From Neisseria sp. Marseille-Q5346 (lineage in GTDB: Bacteria; Pseudomonadota; Gammaproteobacteria; Burkholderiales; Neisseriaceae): a stretch of 64,000 nucleotides of DNA. Where the stretch lies: the NCBI RefSeq assembly GCF_946902045.1, contig NZ_OX336253.1, positions 1,302,001-1,366,000 of the forward strand, given 5' to 3'. Below are positions 59,550 through 64,000 of this stretch, piece after piece. Both the position numbers and the translations under genes were made by a program. The notes beneath the pieces are model-generated. The model did not search any database and was not told where the DNA came from. It worked only from the letters and a program-made list of their open reading frames with translations. How positions within the stretch are numbered: position 1 is the first letter of the stretch; each line of letters starts with the position of its first letter.

Positions 59550-60134
59550 ATGATCAGCAGGCTTACAGGCAAATTGATTGAGAAAAATCCGCCGCAGGTC
59601 GTTATTGACGTCAACGGCGTCGGTTATGAAGCCGACGTTTCCATGCAGACTTTCTACAACCTGCCTTCCGTTGGCGAAACCGTCCATCTTTACACCCAGC
59701 TTGTCGTCCGCGAAGACGCGCATTTGCTGTTTGGTTTCGCCTCAGCCGAGGAACGCGCCACCTTCCGCCAACTGGTCAAAGTCAGCGGCATCGGTGCCAA
59801 AACCGCATTGGGCATTTTGTCGGCCATGAATGCCGACGAGCTGGCGCAAGCCATCGCCGAAGAAGACGTCAAACGCCTCTCCTCCGCCCCCGGCATCGGC
59901 AAGAAAACCGCCGAGCGCATGGTGTTGGAACTGCGCGGCAAACTCGTATCCCATACCGTTTCAGACGGCCTGTTTGCCCCTGATGCCGTTACCGACGAAA
60001 GCCAAGACATCATCAACACCCTGCTTGCCCTCGGCTACAACGAACGCGAAGCCAAAGCCGCCACCAAAGGCATTCCCAAAGGCACGGAAGTCGGCGAAGG
60101 CGTGCGCCTGGCCTTAAAAAACCTGCTCAAATAA
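59550..60134 (+). CDS. ruvA: Holliday junction DNA helicase subunit RuvA
   Basis: 194 aa. [27 protein letters not shown] is the OB fold; [13 protein letters not shown] and [18 protein letters not shown] are the two helix-hairpin-helix motifs; a C-terminal domain follows. RuvA holds the junction for RuvB. ruvB is not adjacent. Confidence 0.97.
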   Translation: MISRLTGKLIEKNPPQVVIDVNGVGYEADVSMQTFYNLPSVGETVHLYTQLVVREDAHLLFGFASAEERATFRQLVKVSGIGAKTALGILSAMNADELAQAIAEEDVKRLSSAPGIGKKTAERMVLELRGKLVSHTVSDGLFAPDAVTDESQDIINTLLALGYNEREAKAATKGIPKGTEVGEGVRLALKNLLK

Positions 60135-60147
60135 GGCCGTCTGAAAC

Positions 60148-60381
60148 ATGAAGGCATTGGCACTGATCATCACCCTCTTGCTGAGCGCATGCGTCTATAC
60201 CGAGACTCCGTATGGGCGCACCGCCGTCTTGGACCTGCCCGTCCACTCGCAAACCACTGTCAACAAAACCGTAACCATCAACGCCCCGCCCGGGACGACC
60301 GTCATCTATCAAGACAGCGAACCCGTCCGCAATTACCCGGCCTATCCCGTTTATCCCCGCCGGGTTTATCGTTATCGATAA
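60148..60381 (+). CDS. Small lipoprotein, unknown function
   Basis: 77 aa. Lipoprotein signal MKALALIITLLLSAC, then VYTETPYGRTAVLDL, TVTINAPPGTTVIYQDSEP and a Tyr/Pro/Arg-rich tail. The TxIVYQDG-like segment recalls the lipoprotein at 6249. A DUS lies directly before the ATG. Confidence 0.75.
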   Translation: MKALALIITLLLSACVYTETPYGRTAVLDLPVHSQTTVNKTVTINAPPGTTVIYQDSEPVRNYPAYPVYPRRVYRYR

Positions 60382-60435
60382 ACAACGCTGACCGTTTGAA
60401 ACCATATATTCAGACGACCTGTTGAGAGACCAACC

Positions 60436-61143
60436 ATGAAATACATCCTTCCCCTGCTTTTACTCCTGAGCGCCTGCACACCGGACACCAAGACCACAGA
60501 TGCCGCATCCGCCCCCAAAACACACGGCTTTGCACACCGCCTGACCGAAGGCGAAAAACTACTGACCCAAGCCCTCATCAAACAAGACCTCGCTGCCTAC
60601 TTCAAACACGAAACCGGCGGCGCATTTGCCGAACAAGCTCCCTTATTCTCGGCCCAGCAACTTGCCGAACAGAAAAACATCCCCAAAAACGATGCCATCG
60701 GCGTTTACGGCAAAATCATCAAAACCCAAGGCCGCACCGCCTGGCTGCAAACCGACAAGCAAACCCTCAAACTCGATTTGGCCGAACCGCTGCAAGAAGC
60801 TCAAGGCGAAGTTACCCTTGTCTGCCAACACGAAAACACCGCATTCCAAGACTGCCAAACAGAAGAAAACTTCGCCCGACGCTTTACCGAACAAATTTTC
60901 TCGGCGGTCGAGTCCGGACGCGTATCCGCCCAAACAGACGCACCGGCCGAAGAAATCATGGCCGGCCGCCTCATCCCGTTTTTAAGTGCCGCCAGCGACT
61001 TTACCGGCAACTTCAAAGCCTGCGCCACCACCATGACCGAATACTGCACCAGCCGCCTGGCACGCGAAATGCCCGAATCCGCAGTCCGCAAAAAAGCACA
61101 GGAATTGGGTTTGACCGAAATAGCATTTAAAAAGAAAAAATAA
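60436..61143 (+). CDS. Lipoprotein, unknown function
   Basis: 235 aa. Signal MKYILPLLLLLSAC with lipobox LSAC. The mature part begins with a short linker, then a globular domain with Cys residues (VCQHENTAFQDCQ and ACATTMTEYCTS) that may form disulphides, ending in a Lys-rich tail. No family recognised. It precedes the RNase P RNA gene. Confidence 0.8.
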   Translation: MKYILPLLLLLSACTPDTKTTDAASAPKTHGFAHRLTEGEKLLTQALIKQDLAAYFKHETGGAFAEQAPLFSAQQLAEQKNIPKNDAIGVYGKIIKTQGRTAWLQTDKQTLKLDLAEPLQEAQGEVTLVCQHENTAFQDCQTEENFARRFTEQIFSAVESGRVSAQTDAPAEEIMAGRLIPFLSAASDFTGNFKACATTMTEYCTSRLAREMPESAVRKKAQELGLTEIAFKKKK

Positions 61144-61156
61144 ATATTTAGGCCGT

Positions 61157-61184
61157 CTGAACCCTATGGCGGCTGTGTTATAAT
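61157..61184 (+). promoter_or_regulatory. rnpB promoter
   Basis: A perfect -10 TATAAT (61179-61184) with a weak -35 (CTGAAC, 61157-61162; 16-bp spacer) that overlaps a DUS. The start is expected near 61191. Confidence 0.7.
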
Positions 61185-61190
61185 CCACAC

Positions 61191-61560
61191 CTCATACAGG
61201 TCGGACAGACAGTCGCCGCGTATCGCGTAAGGCATACGGGGAGGAAAGTCCGGGCTCCACAGAGCAGAATGCCGGCTAACGGCCGGGCGCGGCAACGCGA
61301 CGGAAAGTGGAACAGAAAGCAATACCGCCGATGATTGCCTTCGGGCAAAACAGGTAAGGGTGAAAAGGTGCGGTAAGAGCGCACCGTGCATTTGGTAACA
61401 AAGCGCAGCAGGCTAAACCCCATTCGGAGCAAGACCAAACAGAACGCGATGACGCTGCTCGCCGAGCGTTCGGGTAGGTTGCTTGAGCACACCAGCAATG
61501 ATGTGCCTAGAGGAATGACTGTCCGCGACAGAACCCGGCTTACCGTCCGAGCTGTATGTC
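61191..61560 (+). ncRNA. rnpB: RNase P RNA, bacterial type A
   Basis: About 370 nt. The conserved GAGGAAAGTCCGGGCTCC and GGAATGACTGTCCGCGACAG core segments, the CAGGTAAGGGTGAAA region and the final AGAACCCGGCTTAC are all present in order. The ends form P1 (61193-61206 with 61545-61558). It is the catalytic RNA that trims tRNA 5' ends. A promoter and strong terminator flank it. Ends are estimated to a few bases. Confidence 0.97.
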
Positions 61561-61568
61561 CCCATACC

Positions 61569-61599
61569 GCGGCAGGTTTTAAAAACCTGCCGCATTTTT
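61569..61599 (+). terminator. rnpB intrinsic terminator
   Basis: GCGGCAGGTTTT and its complement (61569-61580 and 61582-61593) followed by ATTTTT. Confidence 0.93.
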
Positions 61600-61607
61600 A
61601 TAGAAAT

Positions 61608-61653
61608 AAAAAGGCCGTCTGAAACCTCAATCTTGGTTTCAGACGGCCTTTTT
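61608..61653. terminator. DUS terminator facing mltA
   Basis: A 19-bp perfect inverted repeat (61608-61626 and 61635-61653) with A- and T-runs; ends the leftward mltA transcript and backs up rnpB termination. Confidence 0.88.
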
Positions 61654-61663
61654 AAACCGCTGT

Positions 61664-62986
61664 TTATGGGCGGTATTCCGGTTTCATGCCGTTGGGCAGG
61701 AGCTGCCATACATAGCCTGTGGTTTTCATTTTGCCGGCCACTTCGCCTGCTTCATCACCATAACCCCAGAAATAATCCACACGGACCGCGCCTTTAATCG
61801 CGCTGCCGGTGTCTTGCGCCATAATCAAGCGGTTGAGGGCTTTTTTGGTGATCGGATGGGCAGTGGCGACAAATAATGGTGCGCCAAGCGTGATGTAGTG
61901 GCGGTCGATGGCACCGGCGTATTCGCCCATCAACGGCGTACCTAATGCGCCTACCGGGCCGGAATCACTGCTGCCGGTCAGCTCACGGAAGAAGACGTAG
62001 CTTGGGTTTTGTCCCAAAACTTCGGCAAGGCGACCGGGGTTTTGCTTCATATAGGCCTTGATGCCCTGCATGCTGGTCTGACCCAGCGGCAGATAGCCTT
62101 TATCCGCCATATAGCGGCCGATGGAAACATACGGATGTTCGTTTTTATCGGCAAATCCGACACGGATGTATTTGCCGGACGGGGTTTTCAGACGGCCTGA
62201 ACCTTGAATGTGCATAAAGAAAAGTTCGACCGGATCATCTGCATAACCCAAAATCGGCGCTTTGCCGTTAAGCGCGCCGCCGTTGATTTGGCTGCGGGTG
62301 TGGTAAGGAACAAAACGGCTGCCTTCAAAACGGCCTTTCAGCGCAGTGCTGCGTGCTGTAATCGGGAATTTGGACAAGTCGGCCGTGTATGTGCCGCTGT
62401 TGTCGATGACGCCGCTGTTTTGGCCGGTTTGGCGGATGCGGACGGTGGCTTTGCTGCCCCTCAAGTTTGCAGCCAGCGGAACGGAAACGAAATCGTTCGG
62501 AATGCCGTAAATCGGGAAACGGGATTGGCTTGTGGCTTTGTCATCACCGTGCAGGACCGGTTCGTAATAACCGGTAATGGTGCCGGCAGGATTGCCGCCG
62601 TTATCGACGCGCCATACGGTGAAATAGCGCTCGAAAAAGTGTTTGGCTTGGAAATGGTGCACCGGTGTTTGCATGGCTTGGATACAAACGTCCTGCCAGC
62701 CTTGGCGGTTTTTAAGCTTTTCACAGCCTAAACGGAAAGACTGCAGGCTTTTGGTAAAGTGTTGGAGGTCCCAGTGCGGCAATTCATTGTAGGAAACTAC
62801 GGTGTAGTTTGCTCCTCCACCGCTCACTGTCGTACCGACGGGATCGGGCGTACCGGTGGGGCGGTCGGGACCTTTGATAACGCTGGTGTCGGTTTCGGGG
62901 AGGTTTTTAATGCTTTTGCTCGGACAGGCGGCAAGAATGGCTGCGGCAATGCTGACGAGCGTGATGCGGTACAAATGTTTTTTCAT
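61664..62986 (-). CDS. mltA: Membrane-bound lytic murein transglycosylase A (GNA33 homologue)
   Basis: 440 aa. The start is set at MKKHLYRITLVSIAAAILAAC, a lipoprotein signal with lipobox LAAC (C21); a longer frame would run through a DUS hairpin. MltA and 3D domains are visible: GTITGYYEPVLHGD, LFFMHIQGSGRL and the C-terminal AQDTGSAIKGAVRVDYFWGYGDEAGEVAGKM with the catalytic Asp. It cuts peptidoglycan glycan strands at the outer membrane. Confidence 0.95.
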   Translation of the reverse strand: MKKHLYRITLVSIAAAILAACPSKSIKNLPETDTSVIKGPDRPTGTPDPVGTTVSGGGANYTVVSYNELPHWDLQHFTKSLQSFRLGCEKLKNRQGWQDVCIQAMQTPVHHFQAKHFFERYFTVWRVDNGGNPAGTITGYYEPVLHGDDKATSQSRFPIYGIPNDFVSVPLAANLRGSKATVRIRQTGQNSGVIDNSGTYTADLSKFPITARSTALKGRFEGSRFVPYHTRSQINGGALNGKAPILGYADDPVELFFMHIQGSGRLKTPSGKYIRVGFADKNEHPYVSIGRYMADKGYLPLGQTSMQGIKAYMKQNPGRLAEVLGQNPSYVFFRELTGSSDSGPVGALGTPLMGEYAGAIDRHYITLGAPLFVATAHPITKKALNRLIMAQDTGSAIKGAVRVDYFWGYGDEAGEVAGKMKTTGYVWQLLPNGMKPEYRP

Positions 62987-63006
62987 GGAATCAATAGCGT
63001 GTCGAA

Positions 63007-63038
63007 AGGCCGTCTGAAAGCGATTTTTCAGACGGCCT
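63007..63038 (-). terminator. DUS hairpin between RDD gene and mltA
   Basis: Arms 63007-63019 and 63026-63038. It would end the leftward RDD transcript just before mltA. Confidence 0.65.
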
Positions 63039-63075
63039 ATGTTGGAAAGTGCTGATTTTAACACAAAAAAGCGAT

Positions 63076-63648
63076 TTATCGGCGCGGTGGCAGTTGGACG
63101 ACAACCGTATCGGCCAGCATATCGTAGAGCGTGCGGCGGTCGCGTTTGACGGAGAAGAGCATGATGAAGTTGATAAAGGCTATAAGCAGAGAAATCAGGT
63201 TTCCACCCGTGTCACTTATTGCCAACGATACAATAGTTACCACAACACCAACAGCAAGCGCCCAAACAACTTCGCGGATTAAAACCGTTCCTTCAAAACC
63301 TGGATTATTCCCGTCACTTTTTAACACGCGGATGCCCATAATTTTTTTACCTAAAGACTGACCGTCTCGGCTCATGTAATACAGTTGGAAGATACCGAAA
63401 ACCAAATAAACAGCCAAAGAAATAAAAAATGTTATGGCAAAATATTCAGGGGTATTAAAAAGAGAAGATTCCGAAACTAATTCTTTGCTTTCATCTAAAG
63501 TGAAAACTACCATCACAATGAATGGCAACCATATCAAAAAAGTAAACAGATTATTCAATAAATATGCCGCAACCCTCGCCCCCGGCGAAGCAATATGGAC
63601 ATCTACTATTTCTGTTTGAGGCAAATCCGACAAATTGATTTCGCTCAT
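63076..63648 (-). CDS. RDD family membrane protein
   Basis: 190 aa. The N-terminal SPGARVAAYLLNNLFTFLIWLPF has the Arg of the RDD motif, YYMSRDGQSLGKKIMGIRVL is the typical middle segment and DRRTLYDMLADTVVV the end. Three to four transmembrane helices. Transport function is suspected for some family members, not proven. Confidence 0.92.
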   Translation of the reverse strand: MSEINLSDLPQTEIVDVHIASPGARVAAYLLNNLFTFLIWLPFIVMVVFTLDESKELVSESSLFNTPEYFAITFFISLAVYLVFGIFQLYYMSRDGQSLGKKIMGIRVLKSDGNNPGFEGTVLIREVVWALAVGVVVTIVSLAISDTGGNLISLLIAFINFIMLFSVKRDRRTLYDMLADTVVVQLPPRR

Positions 63649-63784
63649 TTAATCTTCCTCTATACCATTAATGAAATGCAATTTCATTGCCATCTTAACC
63701 TATTTTCCCATCATTCTAAAAATTTTCGATAAAAACCTTTACATTTTCCGCAGACGGCGTTAAAACGTTTGTTTTCCCCTTTTT

Positions 63785-63854
63785 TATAGTGGGTTAACAA
63801 AAATCTGAACAAAGCGGCAGGCGATGCCGTTCCGATTTTTGTTAATGCACTATA
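63785..63854. mobile_element. Miniature Correia-type element (70 bp, internally deleted)
   Basis: The 26-bp termini (63785-63810 and, inverted, 63829-63854) start TATAGTG and contain ATTAACAAAAATC-like sequence, the Correia repeat signature of Neisseria. Only 18 bp lie between them, against about 50-100 bp in standard elements. It lies upstream of asd with TA at both outer borders. Confidence 0.85.
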
Positions 63855-63888
63855 AACTTATCCGGATTTTCTTTGTAAGGAGTAACAC

Positions 63889-64000
63889 ATGAAAGTAGGT
63901 TTTGTCGGCTGGCGCGGTATGGTCGGCTCTGTTTTGATGCAGCGTATGAAAGAAGAAAACGACTTCGCCCACATTCCCGAAGCGTTTTTCTTTACCACTT
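63889..64000 (+). CDS. asd: Aspartate-semialdehyde dehydrogenase, N-terminal part (runs off window)
   Basis: First 37 codons: MKVGFVGWRGMVGSVLMQRM is the NADP-binding start of Asd of Gram-negative bacteria. TAAGGAG precedes the ATG. It makes aspartate semialdehyde for lysine, DAP, threonine and methionine. Confidence 0.93.
   Translation, partial: MKVGFVGWRGMVGSVLMQRMKEENDFAHIPEAFFFTT

Noticed and set aside
63785..63854. Intrinsic terminator upstream of asd
   Set aside because: The inverted repeat is AT-rich at its ends, has no T-run after it and carries the Correia terminal signature, so a mini transposable element explains it better.

Overview
The window is a Neisseria chromosome segment carrying one complete Mu-like transposable prophage. 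The host parts are studded with the 12-mer DNA uptake sequence AGGCCGTCTGAA, often as inverted pairs that serve as terminators. The AG-prefixed form suggests a commensal of the N. subflava/flavescens/mucosa type rather than N. meningitidis or N. gonorrhoeae, which mostly use AT-GCCGTCTGAA. The species is inferred from this dialect and from gene content only.

Left host arm (1-15799): the end of one M16 peptidase gene and a second, catalytically degenerate M16 subunit; a small membrane protein; the leftward amino-sugar genes glmS and glmU; a small lipoprotein; a HAD phosphatase; a thiamine-binding protein; an MscS channel; pncC; the leftward ferrous-iron system efeU-efeO-efeB with a Fur-like site; a di-haem cytochrome c peroxidase behind an FNR-type promoter; an FKBP isomerase; and a BolA/IbaG protein.

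Prophage (15800-55790, 39,991 bp): flanked by a 5-bp target duplication (CGACA). Both ends begin 5'-TGT and carry the same TTTTGCAC core at positions 18-25 from the tip. Gene order follows Mu: leftward S24 repressor, operators, Ner, transposase A, ATPase B, a string of tiny early genes, Gam, RdgC, an accessory block (24.5-27.1 kb), GemA, Mor, a lipoprotein, the lysis genes (amidase, Rz/Rz1), small and large terminase, portal, MuF head protein with a C-terminal nuclease-like domain, gpG, protease with nested scaffold, major capsid, head-tail genes, sheath, tube, a frameshifting tail chaperone, tape measure, baseplate genes and spike, a tail fibre with YadA-like repeats and an S74 chaperone, a fibre-assembly protein, a permuted NlpC/P60-like enzyme, Com and a Dam-type methylase. 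No gene appears disrupted, so it may be functional.

The most unusual part is the accessory block. Two nearly identical promoter-operator-leader cassettes (24527 and 26771) sit upstream of the block's first ORF, a very acidic 125-aa protein, and its last ORF, a small membrane protein. Between them lie a tyrosine recombinase without the usual N-terminal domain and two small HTH regulators resembling anti-CRISPR-associated (Aca) proteins. The two leaders form a hairpin with a compensatory base-pair change. This makes the block a candidate anti-defence or regulatory module.

Right host arm (55791-64000): bioC and bioH (leftward), comF, trmL, an RlpA-like protein, ruvA, two lipoproteins, RNase P RNA, mltA and an RDD protein (leftward), a miniature Correia element, and the start of asd.
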